Shown: positions 8,509 to 16,997 of the stretch, piece after piece
Position numbering within the stretch: position 1 is the stretch's first letter
Layout of the letters: each line of letters starts with the position of its first letter
Position numbers and translations under genes: made by a program
Assembly (NCBI RefSeq): GCF_024972755.1
Contig: NZ_CP087724.1
Location: forward strand, 1,302,001-1,366,000
DNA length: 64,000 nt
Origin: Halanaeroarchaeum sp. HSR-CO
GTDB lineage: Archaea > Halobacteriota > Halobacteria > Halobacteriales > Halobacteriaceae
Direction of reading: 5' to 3'
Notes under the pieces: model-generated
Database searches by the model: none
Seen by the model: the letters and a program-made list of their open reading frames with translations, nothing else
What the model was told of the DNA's origin: nothing

Positions 8509-10116
8509 TCATGAATGGTTCGCGGCAATCTCCATACCGGTCAACGATGTCCTCCGTTGCCCGGTTTCGGGGAGTTCGAGACGGATCGTCGCGCGAGTTC
8601 CCGACGACGTTTCGTCGATCGCGATGGTACCATCCGCGTTTTCGACGAGTAATTTGACCAGCCACAGACCCGTCCCACTGAGATGTGCGAGGGGTGCTTC
8701 TTCGTCGGATTCGAGTGATTGTAATTCGTTGTCGGGGATGCCGGGACCGTTGTCTTCGACGATCAAGGTGGGTTCCTCCGTGCACGTCACACGAACGGAC
8801 AGCCACGGGTCAGCAGCGTCGTTGTGTTCGACTGCGTTTTCCAGGAGATTGTCGACGGCCAGTGAGAACCCATCAGAGACCCGGGCCCGGCACGGTGACA
8901 CGACGTCCAGTTCGACGTCGACACTGGGATATCGTTCGAGGAGAGACGCTACCGACTCATCGACGACTGTAGCCAGGTCCCGCACCTCGGTTTCCGATGT
9001 TCCCGTGTATTGGCTGATGAGGTGTGTGTTGGTGCTCGTCTTGAGGAGACTTTCCGCCGAATCGATGATGGTCCGAGCGTGTTGGGCTCGATTGTCCGAC
9101 AGTTCGTCTTCGAGTATCTCTCCGTATCCGGTGATCGTGGTCAGGCTGTTCCGTATGTTGTGACGGAGGACGCGCGAAACGATCTGCTGGGTGCGTTCGC
9201 GTCGCTCCAACTGCTGTTCGTACTCGATTCGATCGAGGGCCGACTTCGCATTCGCCGCGAGAACGGACGCCATGCCGACGTCCGATCTATCGAACGCATT
9301 CACCTCCGTTTCGATGACGCTGAGCACGCCGTACTCGCCGATTGGGATGTACATTCCCGACGCGGCCGATTGCCGGTCGTAGCCGTCGTCGAGTCGATCG
9401 AAATCCGGATACACAATCGGTTCCCTCTGACCGAAGGCCCGAGCGACGGGATTATCGTCCGGATCCAGGGGATAGTTCTGGCGGGATCCCATAAGGGTAG
9501 ACGCCGTCTGGGAGACGACCTTCGGGACGAAAACGTCACTTTCGAGGAGCCGAATGACGGTATTCGAAAAACCGAGAATGTCCTTCGTGACGTCGGCGGT
9601 AAATTGCATGACGTCCTCTCGATCGTTGGTGTTCATGATCGAGCGTGTGGCCTCGAGGAGGTCTTTGATGCGTTGTTCGCGGGTCCGATTCTGGACCGAC
9701 TGCCTCCGCCGTCCGAGCAGCGAATAGACACACCGAACGAGGACTCGTTTGGTGACTGGCCTCTCGAGTTCGACGTTGACGAGGAGGGGTTCGTTCGACG
9801 GGACTGGCTCAGACAGGTCGACGGACAGGGATGCTCCAGGCTGTCGAATGACCACCACCGGAACGAAGACCGGGTGAGCCGCCTCGACATGCCCTCTGAG
9901 CGGCTGAATATACGTCGGCAGCGCCCGATTATCCACGATAAATAGGTCTGCGTCCCGAACGTGGTCGGTGGTGAGAATCTGGAAGTCGTTTGCGAGTAGC
10001 TCGGATACCGTCCGGGCGAACGTGTCTTCGAGTGTCAGGATTTGTACAGTCTTCTGCCCGGTGGTCTGTCGTCGATCCAAATTCGAGAGTTCGTCGACCA
10101 GTTTCGCTTCGTCCAT
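8509..10116 (-). CDS. Sensor histidine kinase: degenerate receiver-like domain, GAF, HisKA, HATPase
   Basis: 535 residues. The ATG at 10116 is preceded by GAGG seven bases upstream and is preferred over 10140. Residues about 23-135 alternate like a receiver (QILTLEDTF, DADLFIVDNRAL, FVPVVVI) but lack the usual acidic pair and a clear conserved Lys. A GAF-like domain follows (about 150-300). The kinase core has H319 (VLRHNIRNSLT), the N box NLLENAVEHND, and the G motifs EDNGPGIP and GTGLWLVKLL. There is no transmembrane segment, so it is cytoplasmic. It lies downstream of and co-oriented with the cheW and htr genes, 236 bp away, so it may belong to the same signalling unit. The signal is unknown. 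Confidence 0.85.
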   Translation of the reverse strand: MDEAKLVDELSNLDRRQTTGQKTVQILTLEDTFARTVSELLANDFQILTTDHVRDADLFIVDNRALPTYIQPLRGHVEAAHPVFVPVVVIRQPGASLSVDLSEPVPSNEPLLVNVELERPVTKRVLVRCVYSLLGRRRQSVQNRTREQRIKDLLEATRSIMNTNDREDVMQFTADVTKDILGFSNTVIRLLESDVFVPKVVSQTASTLMGSRQNYPLDPDDNPVARAFGQREPIVYPDFDRLDDGYDRQSAASGMYIPIGEYGVLSVIETEVNAFDRSDVGMASVLAANAKSALDRIEYEQQLERRERTQQIVSRVLRHNIRNSLTTITGYGEILEDELSDNRAQHARTIIDSAESLLKTSTNTHLISQYTGTSETEVRDLATVVDESVASLLERYPSVDVELDVVSPCRARVSDGFSLAVDNLLENAVEHNDAADPWLSVRVTCTEEPTLIVEDNGPGIPDNELQSLESDEEAPLAHLSGTGLWLVKLLVENADGTIAIDETSSGTRATIRLELPETGQRRTSLTGMEIAANHS

Positions 10117-10254
10117 TCTCAGTCCTCTGAATGCTCGCAATCACCGACGCGCCCACACTCCAGCACGTCGGTACGGTTGGTAACGGTTCGTCGAGGTCGA
10201 GTTCGGGCTCCGCGCAGTTCGTGGTACATCGACCCGAATGTTTCACCATGGATT

Positions 10255-10283
10255 GAACCAGCCGGGTCGTCGGTTGCTGGTTC
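10255..10283 (-). terminator. Inverted repeat downstream of cheW
   Basis: An 8-bp perfect inverted repeat, GAACCAGC (10255-10262) and GCTGGTTC (10276-10283), with a 13-nt loop, lies about 70 nt past the cheW stop. No T-run follows on the minus strand, so a terminator role is only possible. Confidence 0.3.
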
Positions 10284-10352
10284 GGCCCGACCGAATTCGT
10301 GCAACTGTTTCGTCCATCTGATACGCCGCTGCCGTGGTGTTCGTATCCGCAG

Positions 10353-10766
10353 TCAGGCGTTGATGGCGTCGGGATCGACCCAGATGGAAAACTCGTCGTC
10401 GCGTTTGAAGACGCCGTTGACGGCGCCCTCGCCGACCGTCTCGTCGAGGTGGTCGCCGTCGACGGTGGTCACCTGGTAGACGTCCTGGATGAGCCACCCG
10501 ACGGGTCGGTCTTCGGACTCGAAGACGACGACGTATTTTGGTCGTGAGCCGGTCTTTCGGCCGAGTGAGACGCGCGGATCGACGATCGTGGTCGTCTCGC
10601 CACGGAGGTCCATGACGCCCACTACCTCGGGTGACGTGTTCGGTATCTCGGTGATCGCGCCGTCGTTGGTGACGATCTCGTCGACGGTATCGAGGGTGAC
10701 GCAGTATCGCTTGCCTTCGAGGTCGAACTCCAGGACTTCGTATCCGGATTCGGTGGCGACGGCCAT
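10353..10766 (-). CDS. cheW: CheW-family chemotaxis coupling protein
   Basis: 137 residues spanning one CheW domain: LEFDLEGKRYCVTLDTVDEI at the N-terminus, GVMDLRGETTTIVDPRVSLG in the middle and GWLIQDVYQV near 90. CheW links chemoreceptors to the kinase CheA. The gene lies 6 bp after the htr gene, so the two are almost certainly cotranscribed. No cheA, cheY or archaellum gene is in the window, so this looks like an accessory CheW dedicated to one transducer, acting with a CheA encoded elsewhere. Confidence 0.92.
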   Translation of the reverse strand: MAVATESGYEVLEFDLEGKRYCVTLDTVDEIVTNDGAITEIPNTSPEVVGVMDLRGETTTIVDPRVSLGRKTGSRPKYVVVFESEDRPVGWLIQDVYQVTTVDGDHLDETVGEGAVNGVFKRDDEFSIWVDPDAINA

Positions 10767-10772
10767 CGACGA

Positions 10773-11693
10773 TCACTGCTCCTCGACGACTTCGTCGAGT
10801 CCCTGGTTCACATCATTCACCATGGCGGTCTGTTCCTCGATGGCCGACCCGATCTCGTCGATCTCGTCAGTGATCCGATCGGCGTTTTCGCGAGTCTGTT
10901 CGACCATGCTGGCTACTTCTTCGGAGGACGCGGCCTGTTGGTCGGTCGCACTGGCGACCTGTTCGATGGCGGCGGAGACCTCCTGGACTGAGGAGGTAAT
11001 ATCGCCGAGATTCGAGATGGCGCGGTCGACTTCGCTGACGCCGTCGTCGACGTTCTCGTTGGTCTTCTGGAGACTCGTATTGGCGGCTTCGACGCTCTGG
11101 TGTATCTCGTCGACCATCGCTTCGATGTCCTCGGCTTCTTGTTTGGACTGTTCGGCGAGGTCTTTGATCTCCTCGGCAACAACCGAGAAACCCTGTCCGG
11201 CTTCGCCGGCCCGTGCGGCCTCGATAGAGGCGTTGAGCGCGAGGAGATTCGTCTGGTCGGCAATGTCGTTGATAACCTCGACGATGTCGTCGATTTCGCC
11301 GACGCGGTTTTGAATCTCCTCGAATCGTTCGGTGAGGTCGTCGGAGGAATCCTCGATTTCGTTCATCGCGTCGAGGGCGGACTCGGCCGACTCCTGGGAT
11401 TCGGTCGCGAGTTGGCTGACGCTCTCGCTTTCGCTGGCGACTTCCTCGGCCGAGGATGCGATCTCTTCGACGGAGGCGCTCAGATCGGAGATTTCGTCGA
11501 CGACCTCGTCCATGCCGGATCGCTGTTCGCGGGCTAGCTCGACGACCTCGCCGGAGCGATTCGCTATCTCCTGGGTCGCCTTCTCCAACTCGGCGATGGC
11601 CGTCTGTACCTCACTGGCCGTATCGTCGTCGTAGTTCGCGTCTTTGTCGATGTCCGCTTCCACGTCGGCGACCGCCTGCTCTTTCGATGACAT
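10773..11693 (-). CDS. Soluble methyl-accepting transducer (Htr)
   Basis: 306 residues from the ATG at 11693 (MSSKEQAVADVEADIDK). An extended frame to 11900 would run across the divergent promoter and is rejected. It has no transmembrane helix or HAMP domain. An acidic N-terminal stretch leads into a long coiled coil. The conserved hairpin tip (IADQTNLLALNASIEAARAG, about residues 155-175) is the CheA/CheW contact site. Glu/Gln-rich heptads on either side could be methylation sites. It is a cytoplasmic receptor that reports an internal signal or works through a partner protein, perhaps the neighbouring kinase. It forms an operon with cheW. Confidence 0.9.
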   Translation of the reverse strand: MSSKEQAVADVEADIDKDANYDDDTASEVQTAIAELEKATQEIANRSGEVVELAREQRSGMDEVVDEISDLSASVEEIASSAEEVASESESVSQLATESQESAESALDAMNEIEDSSDDLTERFEEIQNRVGEIDDIVEVINDIADQTNLLALNASIEAARAGEAGQGFSVVAEEIKDLAEQSKQEAEDIEAMVDEIHQSVEAANTSLQKTNENVDDGVSEVDRAISNLGDITSSVQEVSAAIEQVASATDQQAASSEEVASMVEQTRENADRITDEIDEIGSAIEEQTAMVNDVNQGLDEVVEEQ

Positions 11694-11834
11694 CTTCGAA
11701 TAGTATGTCAAACCATTGGTGAATAAGGATAATGGGCAATTGATGGGGTACGACTGAGGCAATTCGTCTGGTCCCCAAACATCGTTCGAGAGTACCGACA
11801 CCGCAGGGATACCGTAGTGCGTCCCAAATGTAAA

Positions 11835-11842
11835 TTTAAATA
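11835..11842 (+). promoter_or_regulatory. TATA box of the Bat-like regulator
   Basis: TTTAAATA is centred 28 bp before the ATG at 11866, the spacing of a leaderless haloarchaeal promoter. It lies in the 172-bp divergent region shared with the htr-cheW operon. Confidence 0.65.
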
Positions 11843-11865
11843 GATACAACGCGGATATCAATACA

Positions 11866-13449
11866 ATGAGTTCGACAGCTACGGAGATACCAGAGCTCAT
11901 TCAGTCGGCAGTCGACTCCCTCCCCTTGAACCTGGCAATTCTCGACGAATGCGGCGAGATACGGTGGACCAATAGTGCGTGGCGGGAATTCGCCACACAG
12001 AACGATGTCGGGATGGCTACAGATATGGTCGGTGTCAACTATCTCGATGTCACAGCGAACGCCGAGACCACGTACAGCCGTGAGGCTGAAGCATATCTCG
12101 ATGCCCTCCTGTCGGGAGAAATCAAAGAATTCGAACATGAATATCCCTGTCATGGCCCGAACGAATTTCGCTGGTTCTTGATGCGGGCCGTCGCATTCAC
12201 GGCGAACGAGCGACGCTATGCTGCCGTCGCACACGTCAATATCACCGAGCGAAAACTGCGCGAGCGGGAACTGAAGACGTTCCAGGAGTCCCTCGACCGG
12301 CTGCTACAGCGAATCGAGGGGCTGGTCGAAGACATCATGGAGGCGCTGGTGCGTGCCAATAGCCGCGAGGAGATAGAGGCGTTGACCGCCGAACGGTTCG
12401 CCAGCGGGAACGAGTACGGGGCGGTCTGGTTGGGTCGCTACGACGAGGTCGACGACCGCCTGACGGTGGTCCAGGCGTCTGGGGACCAGGTAAACGCCCA
12501 CGAACCGATCGACCTCGGGGAGAACACGAACGCCGTCCAGGCGCTCCGTGATGCCATCGAGAACCAGACTGCGCGTGTCGTCGAGAAAAATAGCGGATTG
12601 CCCGACGTGTCGCGGGCGGACGAGCGGGCCGTCGTCGTCCCGCTATCCTATCGATCGACGACCTACGGCGTTTTAGTGGTCTCTATCGACGAGAACGATC
12701 TCGTGGACCGTGAGCGGCGCCTGCTGCAGCAGCTAGGTTGTTATATCGGCGCCGTCATCAATGGCGTGTTGACAAAACAGACGATGGCGACGGACACCGT
12801 CCTCAACGTCGCCGCTGGAATCCACGACGAGGGTCTTTCCCTGATCGACCTGTCCGCAGAACTGGATTGCGTCTTCAAACACAGGGCGACGACGGTCGAT
12901 GGGGGAGACATGCTCACACTTGCGCGTACCGATTACCAGGACGCCGAGAAACTCGTCGAGACCGCCGAAAGATACGACGACGTCGTCGCCGCCAAGACGA
13001 TAGTTGCGGACGATCGCGGCTGCGTCGTGCAGTTCCAGCTGACGGACTCGCCGCTGTGCTCGGTGCTCGTGGAGACGGGGGCGCGGGAGATGTCGATGGA
13101 CGCCCATCGCACATCGCTCGACATCGAGTTCCAAGTGGGCACCGAACGAATGGCCCGGCAGGCAATTACCGCCCTCCGGGAGACCTACGAACGAGTCGAA
13201 CTGCTGGCCTTCCACGAGGTTGACGACCCAGTACAGACGGATCGGGGGTTCCGCGAGAAGTTGCGCGCCCGACTCACCGAACGCCAGCTAACTGCGCTCC
13301 GCCGGGCCTACGTTAGCGGCTTCTTCGAGTGGCCCCGCCGCGCGGATGGTGAACAACTCGCAGATTCGATGGGCATCGTTCCGTCCACCTATCACCAGCA
13401 CCTCCAGGCTGCAAAGCGAAAGCTGGTGGATGAGTTCTTCGAGGAGTAG
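11866..13449 (+). CDS. Bacterio-opsin-activator-like regulator (PAS-GAF-Bat-HTH_10)
   Basis: 527 residues. A PAS domain (about 8-130) opens with LAILDECGEIRWTNSAWREF and ends at NITERK. A GAF domain (about 150-300) follows, then the Bat-specific domain (about 310-460). The C-terminal HTH_10 helix-turn-helix spans about 465-520 (LTERQLTALRRAY, FFEWPRRADGEQLADSMGI). Bat-type proteins are haloarchaeal transcription regulators that sense redox, light or small ligands through PAS/GAF. There is no membrane segment. It is divergent from the htr-cheW operon, from which it is separated by 172 bp, so it may control that operon and itself. Ligand unknown. Confidence 0.9.
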   Translation: MSSTATEIPELIQSAVDSLPLNLAILDECGEIRWTNSAWREFATQNDVGMATDMVGVNYLDVTANAETTYSREAEAYLDALLSGEIKEFEHEYPCHGPNEFRWFLMRAVAFTANERRYAAVAHVNITERKLRERELKTFQESLDRLLQRIEGLVEDIMEALVRANSREEIEALTAERFASGNEYGAVWLGRYDEVDDRLTVVQASGDQVNAHEPIDLGENTNAVQALRDAIENQTARVVEKNSGLPDVSRADERAVVVPLSYRSTTYGVLVVSIDENDLVDRERRLLQQLGCYIGAVINGVLTKQTMATDTVLNVAAGIHDEGLSLIDLSAELDCVFKHRATTVDGGDMLTLARTDYQDAEKLVETAERYDDVVAAKTIVADDRGCVVQFQLTDSPLCSVLVETGAREMSMDAHRTSLDIEFQVGTERMARQAITALRETYERVELLAFHEVDDPVQTDRGFREKLRARLTERQLTALRRAYVSGFFEWPRRADGEQLADSMGIVPSTYHQHLQAAKRKLVDEFFEE

Positions 13450-13516
13450 CTATCGATCCCCGGCTGAGAGCCGTCAGGATTCGAGATGGCTCGAGACGTC
13501 ACAACCGACCGGCTCG

Positions 13517-13526
13517 CCCCCCCCCC
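13517..13526 (+). repeat. C10 homopolymer tract
   Basis: Ten consecutive cytosines lie in the 179-bp gap between the Bat-like gene and mobA, about 100 bp before the mobA ATG. It is the longest mononucleotide run noticed in the window and is slippage-prone. Confidence 0.85.
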
Positions 13527-13628
13527 TCCTTGGTGGCGGACATGGTTTACAGTGTGACAAAGTCCGTGACTCGCCACGCGATGGGAACGAGCGAATGGCT
13601 TTTCGGCACGTACACCATCGGCTACAGT

Positions 13629-14270
13629 ATGAAGGGGGCCGTGGTCCTCGCCGGCGGATACTCCACCCGGTTCGGCGATGCCGACAAGGCCGTCGCCGAC
13701 GTCGCCGGTGAGCCGATGATACGACGCATCGTCTCGACGGTCGCCCCCGTCGTGGACGAAGTGGTCGTCAACGCGAGGGAGGAACAGCGATCGGTCATCG
13801 ACGGAGCCCTCGTCGACACCGGGTTCTCCTATCGATTCGCATTCGATGCGGTCGCCGATCGTGGGCCCCTGTCCGGGATGGTGCGTGGATTCGAGGCCGC
13901 GGCTGCCGACTACACACTCGTCGTCGCGTGCGACATGCCCTTCGTGGAGCAGGGATTCGTCGAAACGTTGTTCGATCGGGCTGCAGGGGCGGATGCTGCG
14001 GTCCCCATCGAGCAGTGCGGTGACGAGCAGTGGCTACAGCCGTTACAGGCAGTCTACGACACCGAGCGAACGCTATCAGTGGCGCGGCGGGCCCTCGAGG
14101 AGGGGATCACCAGTCCCGCGACGGCAATCGGTCGGCTCGATATCGAGACGATATCCGTTGCCGATGCGTCCGCGGCGGACGATCGGTGGACGCTGAAGAA
14201 TGTCAACTCCCCGCACGACCTTCGAGAGGCCGAGCGATACTTCTCGGGGACCCCCGTCACGGACGTCTAA
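13629..14270 (+). CDS. mobA: Molybdenum cofactor guanylyltransferase
   Basis: 213 residues from the ATG at 13629 (MKGAVVLAGGYSTRFGDADK). The earlier in-frame start at 13530 gives unrelated N-terminal sequence. The nucleotidyltransferase signature LAGGYSTRFG...K is at residues 6-20, the Mg-binding DMP of VVACDMPF is near 97, and a conserved PL(Q)AVYD segment follows near 137. MobA transfers GMP from GTP to Mo-molybdopterin for DMSO-reductase-family enzymes, in the cytoplasm. The partner mobB lies 7.4 kb away at 21717. A T-rich stretch 27 bp upstream may be its promoter. Confidence 0.9.
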   Translation: MKGAVVLAGGYSTRFGDADKAVADVAGEPMIRRIVSTVAPVVDEVVVNAREEQRSVIDGALVDTGFSYRFAFDAVADRGPLSGMVRGFEAAAADYTLVVACDMPFVEQGFVETLFDRAAGADAAVPIEQCGDEQWLQPLQAVYDTERTLSVARRALEEGITSPATAIGRLDIETISVADASAADDRWTLKNVNSPHDLREAERYFSGTPVTDV

Positions 14271-14303
14271 CGGTCGGCGGCCTTGCAGGACGTCCGGGGA
14301 CGC

Positions 14304-15686
14304 CTATCTGACGCTGTACTCGGCCTCTCGAATCTGTGCACATCTGTCGCCACGGAGGCCGAATCGACGCCATTGATAGCGAACGAAGAGTTTGAACGCG
14401 TCGTATCCGGTCGTCGCACTCGAAAATCCGATCAGCGATCCGTCGTCCCGATACGAGAGGATGTCGCCCGTCGTGCGGATGATCTCGTCCCAGTCGTCCG
14501 GGGAAAATCCGGTGACCATCGACGCCATCGCGACGTTTCGGCGCACCTCCTCGCCGATCGCCGACTTCCAGGACCGGTTATACCGGTCGAGGGAATCGGT
14601 CGCGGCGAGGCGACCGGCGATCTTGCCGGTTCGCATGGCGACGTGGTCGCCGCCCTCGTGGAACGCCGAGGTCGCACCCATCGCACCACCGACCACGGCG
14701 ACGTTCGCGTCCGTCGGTGAATCGACTGGCTGGGTCGAGGAGATCGGATAGGTCTCCGTCCCCCTGGTCTTGCCGTGGCCCGATTCCACGACGGGAAAAT
14801 CGGTCTCGATGTCGTACTCGTCTCCGTAGAGTTCCTCGAGGAGTCGGCGCACGTACACGCGACCGTTCGGTATCCGCTCGTCGTCGGCGTGCAACAATTT
14901 GTACGATTCCCGGTCGTCAAGCGCGTCGATGTCCATTCCGATCGGCATCGTCAGACCGACACGGGCGACGGTGTCTTCGTTCGGGAATACCCAGGGGTAG
15001 GCCGTCTCTCCCGGCATCCACCCCCACCAGAAGACGATACTCGCAGGGTCGAACAGTTCCTCGGGGAACTCCCGGTACTCCTGATAGGCGATGTGATTGG
15101 CGGTCCGGGGGTTCAACACGGTCGATGCCTTCCGGTGCGCGGGAAGGAACTGGTCGAGGACCGGCATCGTGACCTGTCGCTGTGGTCCGTCGGCGAGGAT
15201 CAACTGTGAGGCGACGATCTCGGACCCGTCGGCCAGACGGAGGGTATGTTCCGGCGTGCCGGTCAGGTCGGTGTCCACGGATTTGACACCCGTTCCCACT
15301 CGGTATTCCGCCCCCGACGCGACGGCTCGATCACGCAGGTAATCATCGAGTCGAGCTCGGTGGAAGGTGAACCCGAACTCGTCGTACGAAGAAGGGATAC
15401 CGGTTCGTTCGATCGACACGCGCTCGTTCGGTCCCACGAACTCGGCACTGTCGAGCACCCTGAGGATGACGTCGTCGGGCAATGCCTCGACGTCGAGGTC
15501 TGCGATGTCGACCCAGTAATCGAGGAAACCAGCCGCATCGGTCGAGTCCGGTCCCAGCCGGTCTCGGTCAGCGCGCGGGACCCCCTTTTCGATGACGACC
15601 GCATCGGCGCCTTTGTCAGCGGCCGTGTGGGCCGCGGACGACCCTGCGGGTCCCCCGCCGACGATGGCTACGTCCACCCGTTGCAT
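14304..15686 (-). CDS. Geranylgeranyl-reductase-family FAD-dependent oxidoreductase
   Basis: 460 residues from the ATG at 15686 (MQRVDVAIVGGGPAGSSAAH). That start is 28 bp from a TATA box, the leaderless spacing; an ATG at 15704 is also in frame. The dinucleotide-binding GGGPAGSS motif is at 10-17, and a second FAD contact (VAVVGGAMGATSAFHEGG) lies near 330. Family members reduce isoprenoid double bonds (archaeol lipids, quinones) or hydroxylate aromatics. It differs from the main digeranylgeranylglycerophospholipid reductase in lacking the usual PXXYxWxFP context, having instead AYPWVFP near 228. The exact substrate is uncertain. It converges with mobA, 33 bp apart. Confidence 0.75.
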   Translation of the reverse strand: MQRVDVAIVGGGPAGSSAAHTAADKGADAVVIEKGVPRADRDRLGPDSTDAAGFLDYWVDIADLDVEALPDDVILRVLDSAEFVGPNERVSIERTGIPSSYDEFGFTFHRARLDDYLRDRAVASGAEYRVGTGVKSVDTDLTGTPEHTLRLADGSEIVASQLILADGPQRQVTMPVLDQFLPAHRKASTVLNPRTANHIAYQEYREFPEELFDPASIVFWWGWMPGETAYPWVFPNEDTVARVGLTMPIGMDIDALDDRESYKLLHADDERIPNGRVYVRRLLEELYGDEYDIETDFPVVESGHGKTRGTETYPISSTQPVDSPTDANVAVVGGAMGATSAFHEGGDHVAMRTGKIAGRLAATDSLDRYNRSWKSAIGEEVRRNVAMASMVTGFSPDDWDEIIRTTGDILSYRDDGSLIGFSSATTGYDAFKLFVRYQWRRFGLRGDRCAQIREAEYSVR

Positions 15687-15710
15687 ATCCTCACGGTGGC
15701 CCATTCACCG

Positions 15711-15717
15711 TATAAAT
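15711..15717. promoter_or_regulatory. TATA box between divergent genes, readable in both directions
   Basis: TATAAAT on the plus strand (ATTTATA on the minus) is centred 28 bp from the reductase ATG at 15686 and 30 bp from the channel ATG at 15744. It could serve either or both genes. Confidence 0.55.
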
Positions 15718-15743
15718 CGTTCGCCACGGGACTGCAAACCCAA

Positions 15744-16958
15744 ATGCCTACGTGTTTCGGGGGAGAACAGCCGTCGATGAGTGCCCCGTCGTCGTTCGGA
15801 AGTCTCACCGTCTTCGACGGTATCACGTCCACCGACGGCAGATTGGCGGTGAGTGTCGGCATCATCGTCGCTGCGGTCGTCTTCTCCCAACTGGCCCTCC
15901 CAGGGCTGGTGTCGCTGGGCAGACGTCTCGTCGCGGCCACTATCGTTCGAGGGCCCGTTCGGAACCGCGTCGACCGACTCGCGAAATGGGCCCCCTGGTG
16001 GGCGACCGAACGCCTCCTCGTTCAGTTCTTTCAGGCAGTCCTCACCGTCGGTACGGCAATCGGCGTCCTCCTGGTCTGGGGCCAATACGACCTCGTGCTC
16101 GGCGCGGTGACGGCCCTCTCACTTTCGGTACCGGTCCTCGGTCAGATCGGTATCACCATCCTGTTGTTCATCCTCGCGTGGATCGCGGTCGATTTCCTGG
16201 ACTCGTGGCTCGATCACGTCACCGAGCGATCCGAGCAGTTCAGCAAACACCAGGAGGAGATCGCATTCAGAGTCATCCAGATCGTCCTTTTCACCGGGGT
16301 CTCTCTCGGTGCGCTCACGATGTGGGGAATCGACCTCGGCGGTCTCCTCGTCGGGGCCGGGTTCCTCGGTATCGTCGTCGGTATCGCTGCACAGCAGACG
16401 CTCGGGTCGTTGCTCGCCGGGTTCGTGTTGATGTTCTCGCGCCCCTTCGAGATCGGCGACTGGGTCCAGATCGGTGAAGAGGAGGGTATCGTGACGGACA
16501 TCACCATCGTCAACACGCGCATGGAGAACTTCGACGGAGAAATGGTCGTCCTCCCGAACGACACGGTCAGTAATTCGACTCTCATCAACCGGTCGATGAA
16601 GGGACGCCTCCGGCTTCGAGTGGAGGTCGGCATCGATTACGACGCCGATCCCGAACACGCACAGGACGTCGCCGTCGATGCACTCTCGGACGTCAATCAA
16701 CTCCTCTCGGTACCGCGCCCCGTCGCCGTGACGAGTCGGCTCGGCGATTCGGCGGTGGTTCTCGAACTACGGTTCTGGATCGATAAACCGAGTGCCCGCC
16801 GTCGGGCGAAGGCGACGAGCGCCGCCGTCAGGGCCGTAAAATCCGCGTTCGAGGCGGAGAACATCAAGATCCCGTATCCCCAGCGAGAACTCACCGGTCG
16901 CCGCGAGGCAGGTGGATTCCGCGTCATCGACAAATCGTCCGGCGCCGACGATCGGTGA
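15744..16958 (+). CDS. Small-conductance mechanosensitive channel (MscS family)
   Basis: 404 residues from the ATG at 15744; an ATG at 15777 preceded by GGGGAGA is an alternative giving 393. Four membrane helices are predicted (about 35-60, 100-150, 175-200, 205-240). The last is the pore helix, with the Gly/Ala-rich GAGFLGIVVGIAAQQTLGSL pattern of MscS TM3, followed by the beta-domain GDWVQIGEEEGIVTDITIVN. A cytoplasmic alpha/beta domain completes it. Such channels open on hypo-osmotic shock to release solutes. In a salt-in halophile this would protect against dilution. It shares a 57-bp divergent region with the reductase gene. Confidence 0.9.
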   Translation: MPTCFGGEQPSMSAPSSFGSLTVFDGITSTDGRLAVSVGIIVAAVVFSQLALPGLVSLGRRLVAATIVRGPVRNRVDRLAKWAPWWATERLLVQFFQAVLTVGTAIGVLLVWGQYDLVLGAVTALSLSVPVLGQIGITILLFILAWIAVDFLDSWLDHVTERSEQFSKHQEEIAFRVIQIVLFTGVSLGALTMWGIDLGGLLVGAGFLGIVVGIAAQQTLGSLLAGFVLMFSRPFEIGDWVQIGEEEGIVTDITIVNTRMENFDGEMVVLPNDTVSNSTLINRSMKGRLRLRVEVGIDYDADPEHAQDVAVDALSDVNQLLSVPRPVAVTSRLGDSAVVLELRFWIDKPSARRRAKATSAAVRAVKSAFEAENIKIPYPQRELTGRREAGGFRVIDKSSGADDR

Positions 16959-16997
16959 TCCATCTCGACAGACGAGTGTTCGGTCCGTCTCGCCCCG

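Noticed and set aside
11694-11900. N-terminal extension of the Htr reading frame (starts at 11900)
   Set aside because: It would cover the divergent promoter and the TATA box of the Bat-like gene, and the added residues do not resemble a sensor domain. The start at 11693 gives a normal soluble transducer.
15246-15743. N-terminal extension of the MscS frame through the reductase gene
   Set aside because: It is antisense to the reductase coding sequence. The true start is at 15744 or 15777.
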